A stretch of DNA of 46,070 nt from Flavobacterium gawalongense (GTDB lineage Bacteria; Bacteroidota; Bacteroidia; Flavobacteriales; Flavobacteriaceae), in NCBI RefSeq assembly GCF_007097265.1, contig NZ_VJZP01000033.1, positions 1-46,070 of the forward strand, given 5' to 3'. This document shows, piece by piece, positions 1 to 8,587 of this stretch. Both the position numbers and the translations under genes were made by a program. Position 1 is the stretch's first letter, and every line of letters begins with the position of its first letter. The notes below the pieces were generated by a model, which did not search any database, was not told the DNA's origin, and saw only the letters and a list, made by a program, of their open reading frames with translations.

Positions 1-76
1 ATTCACTCCTCTAAAAATATTTCTATCTGCCATCAGGCAAAAATAATAAATTGCGACCTAAACGCCTATACCTATA
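1..76. repeat. Left copy of 76-bp terminal inverted repeat
   Basis: Bases 1-76 are the exact reverse complement of 45995-46070; identity breaks at base 77. The repeat holds a small hairpin, TGCC-ATCA-GGCA, near bases 27-38. Both ends of the window therefore run outward into the same sequence. It could be the end of a multicopy mobile element or an assembly-graph overlap at a repeat. I do not recognise the family. Confidence 0.9.
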
Positions 77-500
77 AATTTTATTAAACAAATGATATTC
101 AGTTAATTAATACTTGAAGATTATTTTAAGGTGGGTAAATAAGTAAGTGAATAATATTTCACAACTAATTAATAAACAATCATTTAAAGTAACCAAACAT
201 TTAATTGGTGGGTAGATAAAGTAGGTAGATGAAATCTTTACCTTTTGACACAAGATAAACCCCATAATTTGAGGTTTATCTTGCAACGATTGGTAATTGA
301 ATTTAGAATTCATTTGTCCCAATTATAGAAAATATTTGAGACATCTTTCGGTAAATTAAAAACTATTCTATAATCACGAACGCAAAAAATACTCATCTTA
401 CATACTGTTTATTTATATAAAACCTATATATTTGTTCATATTTTTACTTTGTTCACGAATAATGAACGTAAATAAATAATGAACATAAGGAGTTTTTACA
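77..500. other. Gene-free stretch upstream of abiEi-like gene
   Basis: I see no convincing gene here. It contains an 11-bp inverted repeat (251-261 and 273-283, loop 11) without a T-tract. It also has two loosely similar direct repeats beginning GGTGGGTA (131-150 and 208-230). The operator/promoter described separately occupies its right end. Confidence 0.6.
427..484 (+). promoter_or_regulatory. Promoter -7 box and four-half-site operator of the AbiE pair
   Basis: A Bacteroidetes-type -7 box TATATTTG lies at 427-434. It touches a symmetric array of half-sites: GTTCA at 434-438 and 451-455, then TGAAC at 463-467 and 480-484. Spacing is 17 bp within each pair and the dyad centre is near 459. 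AbiEi antitoxins are known to repress their own promoter by binding inverted repeats, so this is the likely autoregulatory operator. An AAGGAG (487-492) precedes the ATG at 501. The arrangement is read directly; the function is inferred. Confidence 0.6.
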
Positions 501-1499
501 ATGAATGAAATAGATATTTTAAATAATGCGATTCATAATTTAGAGAAAAATGTTCCAATAAATTGGGACTGGAAAACTATTGATTATAATAAGGATAAAG
601 AAGTTGATGGAGAATTAAGCATTATTGTAAACAATCAAAAAAAAATGTTTTTTGTTGATATAAAAAAAGATGTTAAAAATCATCAATTATTTAATATTCT
701 TAATTATAAAAATAAATTCATCAATTTTTTATTGGTGGCAGAAAAATTATATCCAAAAGTTAAACAAGAACTTCGAGAAAATCGAGTAAATTATCTTGAG
801 GGTAACGGGAATGTATATATTAATACGGATAATTTATTTCTATATATCGATACGAATGAAGTTACTAAAACCCAAAAGGAAAAAGGAAATAGAGCATTTA
901 CTAAAACGGGATTAAAAGTAATTTTTCATTTTCTATTAAAACCAAAATTAATCAATCAAACGCAACGAGAAATTGCAGAAGTAACTAATGTCGCATTGGG
1001 TAACATTCCTTTAATTATAAATGGGTTACTGGAAACTAATTTAATAGTAAGACTAAACAAAAATGAATTTGTAATCAATAATTATGAAGAATTACTAAAC
1101 AAATGGATTGCAGAATTTGAACAAACTTTAAAACCTACTCTTTTTAAACAACGATTTAGATTTCAAAACAGAAATCAAGATTGGAGAACATTACAATTAA
1201 ATATCGATAAAACAGTTTGGGGTGGCGAACCTGCTGGGGATATAATAACCAACCATTTGCGTCCAGAAAAATTTACTCTTTATACAAAAGAAACAACAAA
1301 AGAACTGATAATAAATTATAAACTGTTGCCAGATGACGAAGGAGAAATAGCGGTTTACGATATGTTTTGGAATAATGATTATGATACAAATACGGCACCA
1401 AAAGAATTAGTCTATACCGATTTAATGATTACTGATGACAAAAGATGTAAAGAAACTGCAAAATTAATTTTCAATGAATATATCGAACCAAACCTATAA
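501..1499 (+). CDS. AbiEi-family antitoxin / transcriptional regulator of a type IV toxin-antitoxin system
   Basis: A 332-aa protein resembling the AbiEi_2 group of type IV antitoxins. The N-terminal half (about 1-125) has the mixed alpha/beta, nuclease-like pattern seen in this family. Residues about 130-195 look like a winged helix ending in a beta hairpin, and the remainder is the C-terminal antitoxin domain. In type IV systems the antitoxin counteracts the toxin's effect without sequestering it and represses the operon. The gene overlaps the toxin gene by 26 bases, indicating translational coupling, and its upstream region carries a palindromic operator. The ATG at 501 is preceded by AAGGAG. 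Family assignment is by motif and context only. Confidence 0.75.
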   Translation: MNEIDILNNAIHNLEKNVPINWDWKTIDYNKDKEVDGELSIIVNNQKKMFFVDIKKDVKNHQLFNILNYKNKFINFLLVAEKLYPKVKQELRENRVNYLEGNGNVYINTDNLFLYIDTNEVTKTQKEKGNRAFTKTGLKVIFHFLLKPKLINQTQREIAEVTNVALGNIPLIINGLLETNLIVRLNKNEFVINNYEELLNKWIAEFEQTLKPTLFKQRFRFQNRNQDWRTLQLNIDKTVWGGEPAGDIITNHLRPEKFTLYTKETTKELIINYKLLPDDEGEIAVYDMFWNNDYDTNTAPKELVYTDLMITDDKRCKETAKLIFNEYIEPNL

Positions 1500-2316
1500 A
1501 GAACTAGCCATACCATACTTCAAAGAAGTTTTTGATTGTATTGATGAAGTAATGATTAAACTAAATGTGCCTTATTATTTAATCGGGGCAAGTGCAGTAG
1601 CCTTAAACCTTTTAAGAGACGGTATTAAACCAAGTAGAGGTACAAAAGATATCGATTTTGCAATAATGATTTCCTCTATTCAAGAATTCGAATCAATTGT
1701 TGAAGAACTTGTTAAATTTGGTTTTAACAAAGTGCAAGCACCTTGGACACTTTACCATCCCAAATTTAATACTGTCATTGATTTATTGCCATTTGGTGAA
1801 ATTGAAGAAAAATTCACTGTAAATTTCAATCAACGGAACACCTATTTACACGTATTAGGACTTACTGAAGTGTTGCAAGAACCAGAAATTATTAAGATAG
1901 AAGAAAAGTCTGTGCAAATTCCATCATTACCAGGAATGGTTATTTTAAAACTCATTGCTTGGAGCGATAGACCGGAAGATCGTGGTAATGATTTATATGA
2001 CATTTTAAGAATTATAGAACATTATTTTGACTTAAATTTTGATGAAATAGTAGAACACCATTTTGATACTTTTCCGGATGACGATAAACTAGACCAGTTT
2101 AAAATTGCAGCAAGGGTATTAGGACGAAAAGCCAGTAAATTTTTAAGCGTTTCCAAAGCAATAAACGATAGAATCCTAAAAACTATAAATGAAAATGTTG
2201 TGAATGTCGAGAAGTCAGCAATCGCAAAACAATGGATTAGAGATAAAGATTGGGATTTAAAATATGCAGTTGAAATACTGGAGGAGTTAAAAAAAGGATT
2301 GACAGAAATAAAATAA
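1474..2316 (+). CDS. AbiEii-like nucleotidyltransferase toxin
   Basis: A 280-aa nucleotidyltransferase-fold protein. The hallmark is seen at residues 37-62: IGASAVALNLL, then RGTKDIDFAI, with D59 and D61 as the probable metal-binding carboxylates. This matches the AbiEii/MenT-type toxins, which modify tRNA or other targets using NTPs and arrest growth. The start at 1474 lies inside the antitoxin gene, giving a 26-base overlap typical of such pairs. The C-terminal half is helical. The neighbouring Qat genes make this a small defence island. The toxin's RNA target cannot be read from sequence. Confidence 0.75.
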   Translation: MNISNQTYKELAIPYFKEVFDCIDEVMIKLNVPYYLIGASAVALNLLRDGIKPSRGTKDIDFAIMISSIQEFESIVEELVKFGFNKVQAPWTLYHPKFNTVIDLLPFGEIEEKFTVNFNQRNTYLHVLGLTEVLQEPEIIKIEEKSVQIPSLPGMVILKLIAWSDRPEDRGNDLYDILRIIEHYFDLNFDEIVEHHFDTFPDDDKLDQFKIAARVLGRKASKFLSVSKAINDRILKTINENVVNVEKSAIAKQWIRDKDWDLKYAVEILEELKKGLTEIK

Positions 2317-2456
2317 CTTTTAAATTTTTATAATAGCTGATAAATGAATTATAGAAATCAAGAAAATATTTTAGAAATCCAAGTCAAATTTAATTGACTA
2401 ATTGAAAGATTATTGTATAATAATTTAAATAAACAAATTTCCTAAATAATTTAACT

Positions 2457-4241
2457 ATGTGGAATGATAATGAAACGCATCAAGACTTAATTGATTTTAA
2501 ATATTTAACAGACTCAGTTAATTTAATTATTAATAATGACAACCTAATACCATCAACAATAGGAATATATGGTGATTGGGGGAGTGGAAAATCAAGCTTA
2601 ATGAAAATGATAGAACTCGAAAACACTAAACCAGATAATTTGATTATTAAATTTAATGGTTGGTTATTTGAGGGTTATGAAGATGCAAAAATTGCCTTAC
2701 TCACAACTTTGATAGATGAAATCATTAAAAGTAGAACTTGGGATGAAAAAGCAAAAAAATATCTTTCAAGATTAGTTAAAAGAATTAAATGGCTAAAAGT
2801 AATAACAAAAGTGGGATCTATAGGTGTTAATACTTATATGGCAAACCAAACTAATTTTGATTTCACTAAAGTAGCAACTGATATATCAGCATTAGAAATA
2901 GATGATTACATAAAGGAGGTTGTGGACGAAAATCAATCTATGATTGATAAAGGCATCAGAGAATTTCATAAAGATTTCGAAAGTTTATTAAAGGAGACCA
3001 AACTTAAAAGGGTAATAGTTTTAATTGATGATTTAGACAGATGTAACCCAGATACGATTATATCTACCCTTGAAGCAATCAAACTATTTTTGTTTGTAGA
3101 AAAAAGTGTTTTTATAATTTCTGCTGACGAAAGATTAATAAATTATGCAGTTAAAAAAAGATTTCCCGAATTACCCTCAACTGACTATGATGTAAGTAAA
3201 GATTACATTGAAAAACTAATTCATTTTCCAATTAGAATTCCTTCTTTAAGCGAGGCAGAATACGAAGCATATATTAATTTATTATTTGCTCAATTACATC
3301 TTAATCCTGATGAATTTGAAAAATTAAGGAATAAAGTATTTACACAATCAATAGATGTAGATTTATCCGTTTGTAAATTAAGTAATGAAAATATTCAAAA
3401 TATATTACCAAATGTTAGCGAACATATGAAAAAAGATTTCATACTTTCAAAACAAATTAATCCCATATTAGTGTCCGTTTTAAGCGGGAATCCAAGACAA
3501 TGTAAACGCTTTTTGAATATGATGATGTTACGATTGAATATGTCAATTTCAAAAGGTGTTACTCTAAAAAAGAATGTTTTAGCAAAATTAATGCTTTTAG
3601 AATATTTCAAAACAGAATCTTTTAATAAACTAGTTAAAGCTTCTTATGAAGTAGAGGACAATATACTTTTACTTTTGGAGAATTCGACCAAACAAACTCC
3701 AAAATCATTTGAGAGTTGGAATTCTGATCCTTGGTTAAAAAAATGGATGTATATTGAACCTAAATTAGGTGAAGAAAATTTAAAATTATATTTCTATTTT
3801 ACCAAAAGTAAAAATAATATTGAGTTTAATACAAATAAAAGGCTTTCAGAGGAAGCTAAAACAATTTTAAAAAATCTATTTGAAAGCGATTTAGTTTCTA
3901 AAGATGCCATTAGACAAAGTTCCCAGTTAAGTAATGTTGATAAAAATGCAATTTTTTCAGAATTAACTAATAAATTGATTACTGAAGAGGATTTATCTAA
4001 AAGAAGCAACTTAAATAAAATATTGGTTCTTTTCGTAAAACAAAACGATATTCTAATTTCAGAATATTGTGCATTTATGGAAAACATATCTGAAAGTATA
4101 TTGATGCCTTCAAATGTACCCAACTTATTATCAATAACAAAGAATACTAATCATCAAGCATATGGAGTTACAATTTTAGAGAAATGGTCAAAATCTTCAA
4201 ATACTACCTTGGCAACTGCTTCAAAAAACAAACTTAAATAA
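2457..4241 (+). CDS. qatA: QatA-like KAP-family P-loop ATPase
   Basis: A 594-aa KAP-type NTPase. The Walker A motif GDWGSGKSS is at residues 39-47 and the Walker B stretch VIVLIDDLDRC at about 186-196. The central part contains the usual KAP insertion, with no clear transmembrane segment, so it is probably cytoplasmic. It is the first of three close-packed genes whose order (KAP ATPase, unknown, QueC-like) is that of the QatABCD anti-phage system, where QatA is the ATPase. The gap to the next gene is 2 bases. Length fits the family. KAP ATPases occur in other systems too; the qatB/qatC neighbours decide the call. Confidence 0.8.
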   Translation: MWNDNETHQDLIDFKYLTDSVNLIINNDNLIPSTIGIYGDWGSGKSSLMKMIELENTKPDNLIIKFNGWLFEGYEDAKIALLTTLIDEIIKSRTWDEKAKKYLSRLVKRIKWLKVITKVGSIGVNTYMANQTNFDFTKVATDISALEIDDYIKEVVDENQSMIDKGIREFHKDFESLLKETKLKRVIVLIDDLDRCNPDTIISTLEAIKLFLFVEKSVFIISADERLINYAVKKRFPELPSTDYDVSKDYIEKLIHFPIRIPSLSEAEYEAYINLLFAQLHLNPDEFEKLRNKVFTQSIDVDLSVCKLSNENIQNILPNVSEHMKKDFILSKQINPILVSVLSGNPRQCKRFLNMMMLRLNMSISKGVTLKKNVLAKLMLLEYFKTESFNKLVKASYEVEDNILLLLENSTKQTPKSFESWNSDPWLKKWMYIEPKLGEENLKLYFYFTKSKNNIEFNTNKRLSEEAKTILKNLFESDLVSKDAIRQSSQLSNVDKNAIFSELTNKLITEEDLSKRSNLNKILVLFVKQNDILISEYCAFMENISESILMPSNVPNLLSITKNTNHQAYGVTILEKWSKSSNTTLATASKNKLK

Positions 4242-4243
4242 GT

Positions 4244-5056
4244 ATGGGAACTTCAAAAGCAAATATAGGACCAGTAGGATATTCTAATCCAATCCAAGAA
4301 TGGAATAATGATTCAGTTGGTGAATCAAGTGTCAACAATATTAATGATGAAGAAACAGGATCTGAACAAGAAGAAGACGACAAAGGAAATGAAGAACAAA
4401 CTAGCACAAAATGGGGTGATGTAAAAAGAAGTTTTTCAGCTTTTACAAAGAATCCAACTAAAACAAACTATAAAAAATTTACTTCTAATTATAGAAAAGC
4501 ATCTGGGGGCAACAAAAAGCTAACTAAATCATCCATTGGCGGAAGAAAAGGAGCTGTAATCTTATTAGATTTTTTCACTAATATACTAAATGATGGTTTT
4601 GAACAGACTTTAGAAAAATATAATATTGGAAGTTTAAAAGATTTAAAGGTTGAAGGAGCAATTAATAAAATTTCTGAACTATTTTCGAGTATAGATGGCA
4701 CTGATGAGGGTAGTTCGGCTTCTGGGGCAGTAATTGAAACAATAAACAAACTTTATAATGATTATGCTGATAATCCTGAACTAATTAATAATCTTGAAAT
4801 TGATACAATATCTGATTATTTAGAATTTTATATTACAACATATATTTTTGAAAGAATTTCAGTTGAAGTAACTAAATCATTAGAAAATGGTAACTTATCT
4901 GTAAAACAAGTAAATGATGTTGAAAGTCAATTAAAATCATTCATTGAAGCTGAAGTTAGTTTAAATTTTTCTCAAGTTAATTTCTCAACAATAGATATCA
5001 AAGCAAAAAATGAAATAATTAACCAAATATTTGATGAAGCTTATTCATTAATTTAA
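4244..5056 (+). CDS. qatB: QatB-like protein of Qat defence system
   Basis: A 270-aa protein with an acidic, low-complexity segment at about residues 20-50 (Glu/Asp/Gln-rich) and an otherwise helical body. It starts MGTSKANIGP, leaving Gly2 exposed once Met is removed. QatB has no assigned catalytic fold, and the call rests on position between qatA and qatC plus the N-terminus. QueC-like enzymes in related defence systems have, as I recall, been reported to attach a deazaguanine to an N-terminal glycine, so Gly2 may be the acceptor; that is inference. Spacing to both neighbours is 2 bases, one transcription unit. Confidence 0.7.
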   Translation: MGTSKANIGPVGYSNPIQEWNNDSVGESSVNNINDEETGSEQEEDDKGNEEQTSTKWGDVKRSFSAFTKNPTKTNYKKFTSNYRKASGGNKKLTKSSIGGRKGAVILLDFFTNILNDGFEQTLEKYNIGSLKDLKVEGAINKISELFSSIDGTDEGSSASGAVIETINKLYNDYADNPELINNLEIDTISDYLEFYITTYIFERISVEVTKSLENGNLSVKQVNDVESQLKSFIEAEVSLNFSQVNFSTIDIKAKNEIINQIFDEAYSLI

Positions 5057-5058
5057 TT

Positions 5059-6393
5059 ATGAAAGTAACTGTAATCCTTAAAGAAAACAATAGAGACTTA
5101 TTTTCACTGGCAGAAGAAAATACGTTTTATTTAGATTCAATTTTTACTGATCCAAAAACTTCTAAACTAAAGAACTCAATAGTAGAACACGATATTTATT
5201 CTTTTTTGACAAAAAAAAAGGATTTTAAATTATGTCCAAATGATTTAATAGGTGATTTTTCAAACATTGCAATTGCTGTCTATGCTATTGACCAAACGTG
5301 CAATAGGGCTAAATTTGGATATTATGGTTGGAGTAGATATATTAATTTACACATACCTGTTTATAATTGCAAAAAATGGAATGATGTCAAAGAAGAATTA
5401 GAAAACACATTGTCTTTTTTAAGTGGTGATAAATGGATATTAAATTTTAGAGAATGTTTAGAACCCTTTCCAAATTTTCTAACATCAGCATTTAGTCCAA
5501 AAAAAGTTTGTCTATTTTCTGGCGGTATGGATTCATTTATTGGTATTTGTGATTTAATTAGTAAAAATGATAGTTTAGCAACAGTGTCTCATCATAAAGG
5601 GGGAAATTCAGGAGAATTGTCATTACAAAAAAAAATCACGACACAGTTGAGTGAAAATAATAAAACAAAAAACATTCTTCCATATAATTTTTATGTTCAA
5701 GGAAAAAAGAATGATATTCTTACGGGTGAAAAAACACAAAGAGCAAGATCAATATTGTTTTTAGCATTAGCATCATTAGTTGCAAATACTTCAAGTAAAA
5801 CAACTTCAATTGTAATACCTGAAAATGGTTTAATCTCATTAAATTTACCATTGACTCCAGCTCGTGGCGGAAGTCATAGTACAAAAACTACCCACCCTAA
5901 ATTCATATCTTCTTTAAATACAATATTTAAAAAGATTGGTATTAAAAATATGATTGAAAATCCTTATCGATTCTTAACAAAAGGTGAAATGCTGACTAAA
6001 GTAAATTCTAATAAATTTGTAATAGAAAATATTAATTCAACATTATCTTGTTCGAAGCCTGGTTACTATGAACAATGGACTAGTAAGAGCGATATAGGTA
6101 TAAAAAAACAATGTGGGCATTGTGTTCCTTGTATTATAAGAAGAGCTTCACTTTATTCTAATGGATTAGATAAATCAGATGAATATGTAAAAAATGTATT
6201 TAATACAGATGAAAAATATGATGACTATAACGCTTTCAAAATAGCTATTGGTCGTTTTTCAAATGTTGAAAAAATAAAATTAACTTTTTTAAAGTCTGGA
6301 CATATGAATATATCAGAAAATGAAATTAAAAAATATATTAAAATGTATGATAGAGGCTTAAAAGAGGTTAGGAAATTTATTTTACAAAAATAG
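5059..6393 (+). CDS. qatC: QatC, QueC-like PP-loop nucleotide-modifying enzyme
   Basis: A 444-aa protein with the PP-loop signature FSGGMDS (Ser154 region) used by QueC-type enzymes to adenylate substrate. It also has a QueC-like zinc site: C331, then CGHCVPC with C352, C355 and C358. QueC proper makes preQ0 and is about 220 aa. This one has a roughly 145-residue N-terminal extension, as in QatC and other defence-associated QueC homologues. It is the last gene of the operon. In the described QatABCD systems a TatD-type nuclease gene (qatD) accompanies it, but none is visible downstream here. Confidence 0.85.
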   Translation: MKVTVILKENNRDLFSLAEENTFYLDSIFTDPKTSKLKNSIVEHDIYSFLTKKKDFKLCPNDLIGDFSNIAIAVYAIDQTCNRAKFGYYGWSRYINLHIPVYNCKKWNDVKEELENTLSFLSGDKWILNFRECLEPFPNFLTSAFSPKKVCLFSGGMDSFIGICDLISKNDSLATVSHHKGGNSGELSLQKKITTQLSENNKTKNILPYNFYVQGKKNDILTGEKTQRARSILFLALASLVANTSSKTTSIVIPENGLISLNLPLTPARGGSHSTKTTHPKFISSLNTIFKKIGIKNMIENPYRFLTKGEMLTKVNSNKFVIENINSTLSCSKPGYYEQWTSKSDIGIKKQCGHCVPCIIRRASLYSNGLDKSDEYVKNVFNTDEKYDDYNAFKIAIGRFSNVEKIKLTFLKSGHMNISENEIKKYIKMYDRGLKEVRKFILQK

Positions 6394-7871
6394 AAACCCA
6401 TTATCTCATTCAGCTACACAAAACTTTCATTTAGTCCAAGTATTCCTAAACTCAAGTCTTTGTTTGCTTCATTTCACTAATTACGTTTCCAATAACGAGA
6501 ATATTCTTTTTCGTTCGCTGGTAAAAAGGAAGTCTTACATTCCAATTGCCACTCCTTTGCCAATGCTCCAAAAGTTTTTGTACGCCCTAGAACGTTTTTA
6601 TTTCAAAAGAAAATTTAATGGTAGGGCAACAAAAACTTTCCCCAAGCTGTGTTACATAATTGAGTATTATAGTTCATTACAAAGCTTTGTTATTGTTTTT
6701 TTAGTTTTTGCAATGAAGCTATAATATCATTTATGTAAAACAGCCGCTCCAGCCAACGCGCAAGGGGTTTGCTCCAGAACAACTTTTTGAGCAGCTCCCA
6801 TCGCATCACCCAGCCGCTCAAAAAACCGTCCTTCACAAACCCCAATCATCGCTTCGATTCAACTTTATTATTAACAAGGATATTTTGTTCTCATAAGAAC
6901 TTGTCAATGGTTTTAGCGACAAATCGCATAAATCGGTAGTGTTTGCATTGCTTTTATGAGTAAAAAAATGGCTTTAACCTGTAGTTGATTTGCCTATGGA
7001 TAAAGCCATTTTTCTACCCATAAAAGCCAAAAAAAGCCAGCAAGAGTATGGTTTTTTATTTGCCAGAACTATCGAAGTAATTGTTTTCACGGTGGCCAAG
7101 ATGCCATAGCAATTTCATAGAACATTCTTTGGTAATTGAAAATCTTATAATCCCAAGAACGTTTGTGGTATCAAGCCATCATAAAAACAATCAGAAACAC
7201 CCCAGTAGGCAAATAAAAAACCACACACTTGCCTGCGCTACTGCCTCATCGCACTCGGATTTATTTTTTCATTGTTTTTGTAAGTGTAATAAATTGCTTT
7301 TCGAGTTCATTTCTAAAAATCACGATTTGGATAAAGCAATTTATTACACCCACAAAATCAACCCTAGGAAAGAGTATGAATTTTAAAACCAGAAAAATAA
7401 TTGGAATGGATTTTTATATCTCTTTTTTCTGTTTTGAAAATTCATACCCTTTCTGAAGAACTTCCATCTTTCTAATCAATTTTTTTAGATCCCATTTCAT
7501 AAGAAGTCTATCGGTCACGAGAAAAATAAAAAAATAAATAAAAAGAAAGTAAAGGTAAGTTCCGGTTTCAAGAAAAGAAAGTTCAAGCCCTACGGGTTTT
7601 CAAAAAAATCTCCACCCTACATTTTCCTTCGCATCAACACTTTTTTAAAATCAAAACTCCAATTCCGAACAACATTATCTTAAAAACCCGGGTAGTATTT
7701 TTTTGAAAAAACTTGCTTTTCTTGAAACCTCCACTTGAGAGATGACTTTCTTTTTTTTTCTTTTTTTTCTTTTCAAAAAATTTAATGGGTGCGGAGCGGA
7801 GCGAGGAACACTCAGTTTTTAAAGATAAAATTAAAAAAATGAAAGTATGTCAAATTTTTAAACCCGAAAGT
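6394..7871. repeat. Gene-free region with consecutive long imperfect palindromes
   Basis: No convincing gene is seen in 1.48 kb; open frames here are shadows of palindromes. Inverted repeats follow one another: 6571-6588/6623-6639; 6652-6681/6709-6738; 6764-6796/6813-6843; 6950-6976/7001-7027 (27-bp arms, two mismatches); 7049-7132/7152-7223 (outer 16 bp perfect); 7284-7300/7333-7349 (17 bp perfect); 7374-7397/7424-7447; 7564-7581/7712-7729 (18 bp, one mismatch, inside a wider A/G-rich palindrome). The arms differ in sequence between hairpins, so this is not a simple tandem repeat and not a CRISPR array. Function unknown. Confidence 0.75.
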
Positions 7872-8294
7872 ATGCCCAATTTCATCATCAAAACACACCA
7901 AAAAGATACGCTGTATACAAAACCCCATTTGTTCATACTTAACAAAGGGATGAACAGCGGAAAGCCACAAAAAGAGCCATTTACAAACAGTTTTGTGGTC
8001 ATTTTTCAAAACGTAGAAGATTGCGAGAGTATTTATTTTGTGGCTTACAGCTTATGGAAAACCAAGTTTTGGCATCCATTTTTAGTTGGTTCTGTAATTC
8101 CATTTTTGCGACTTCCAGATTTTGCAAAAGAATTCAATCCAAAAGCCAGTTTAATGATGCAGGAACACGAAGAACATCAAAAAAATGTGGCAGCTCTCAA
8201 ACTTTTAGAGCAAAAAGAAAAGCAATTTCACGAAAACATCAACCTTATCAATGATTTAAGAAGGGTAATTCTTTATCGCTATTCCAAAAAATAA
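7872..8294 (+). CDS. DUF6943-like conserved Bacteroidetes protein
   Basis: A 140-aa protein of unknown function. I recognise the pattern of the Bacteroidetes DUF6943 group: an N-terminal FIIKTHQK, the block KPHLFILNKGMNSGKP, an aromatic-rich middle with HPFLVGSVIPFLRL, and a Lys/Glu-rich C-terminal helix. I chose the ATG at 7872 because homologues, as I recall them, begin near this MPNF; starts at 7842 or 7785 are possible but add atypical residues. A 59-aa gene follows 30 bases on. It lies next to a minus-strand DUF5675 operon, and such genes are often found together in mobile or satellite-like DNA. No catalytic motif is visible. Confidence 0.6.
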   Translation: MPNFIIKTHQKDTLYTKPHLFILNKGMNSGKPQKEPFTNSFVVIFQNVEDCESIYFVAYSLWKTKFWHPFLVGSVIPFLRLPDFAKEFNPKASLMMQEHEEHQKNVAALKLLEQKEKQFHENINLINDLRRVILYRYSKK

Positions 8295-8324
8295 AAACCA
8301 ATTTCGAACTTTAAATTTTCACTA

Positions 8325-8504
8325 ATGAAACTATTTATTTTGTACCAAACAGACAATTGGAAATCCAAAGCATCAAGAGTGTGTTTTGGAGTTTTCGACA
8401 CCAGAGCCAAAGCTATTGACAGCGCAAAATGGCAAGAATTATACAACCACAATTCAGAAGTGGTTGTTTTAGAAGTTACGCTTAATCTATTTGAAGAAGT
8501 TTAG
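8325..8504 (+). CDS. Small 59-aa protein of unknown function
   Basis: A short frame starting MKLFILYQTDNW and ending LNLFEEV. It has alternating hydrophobic strands and one central helix (about residues 27-40), suggesting a small alpha/beta fold. It sits 30 bases after the DUF6943-like gene on the same strand and its end faces the minus-strand operon terminator, so it is probably the second gene of a two-gene unit. I do not recognise the family. Sequence composition is protein-like and not repetitive, which supports a real gene. Confidence 0.55.
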   Translation: MKLFILYQTDNWKSKASRVCFGVFDTRAKAIDSAKWQELYNHNSEVVVLEVTLNLFEEV

Positions 8505-8515
8505 TTTTTAGCCAC

Positions 8516-8546
8516 AAAAAAAGCCCATTCCTTGCGGTTTGGGCTT
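8516..8546 (-). terminator. Intrinsic terminator of the DUF5675 operon
   Basis: On the minus strand, AAGCCCA (8540-8546) pairs with TGGGCTT (8521-8527) around a 12-nt loop and is followed by a run of seven T (8516-8522). It lies about 40 bases beyond the last minus-strand gene, a normal position for an operon terminator. Confidence 0.75.
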
Positions 8547-8587
8547 CATTAATGTCTAATCCAAAGGTCACCACAACTAGAATTAGA

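Noticed and set aside
107..322. Minus-strand open frame of 71 codons
   Set aside because: Low complexity, no family resemblance, and lies over direct repeats and an inverted repeat upstream of the AbiE operator.
2394..2421. Sigma-70-like TTGACT and TATAAT, 16 bp apart, before qatA
   Set aside because: Bacteroidetes do not normally use this consensus and such matches are expected by chance in AT-rich DNA; no support beyond the match.
6464..6724. Plus-strand open frame directly after qatC as a qatD candidate
   Set aside because: It has no TatD metal-binding motifs (no HxH or later His/Asp sites) and is only 86 codons; it is made of the palindrome arms.
7081..7456. Two overlapping plus-strand open frames
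   Set aside because: Both fall on inverted-repeat arms and share bases in different frames, with no protein-like pattern.
6560..7760. CRISPR array
   Set aside because: The hairpins have different sequences and irregular spacing; there is no repeated unit and no cas gene.
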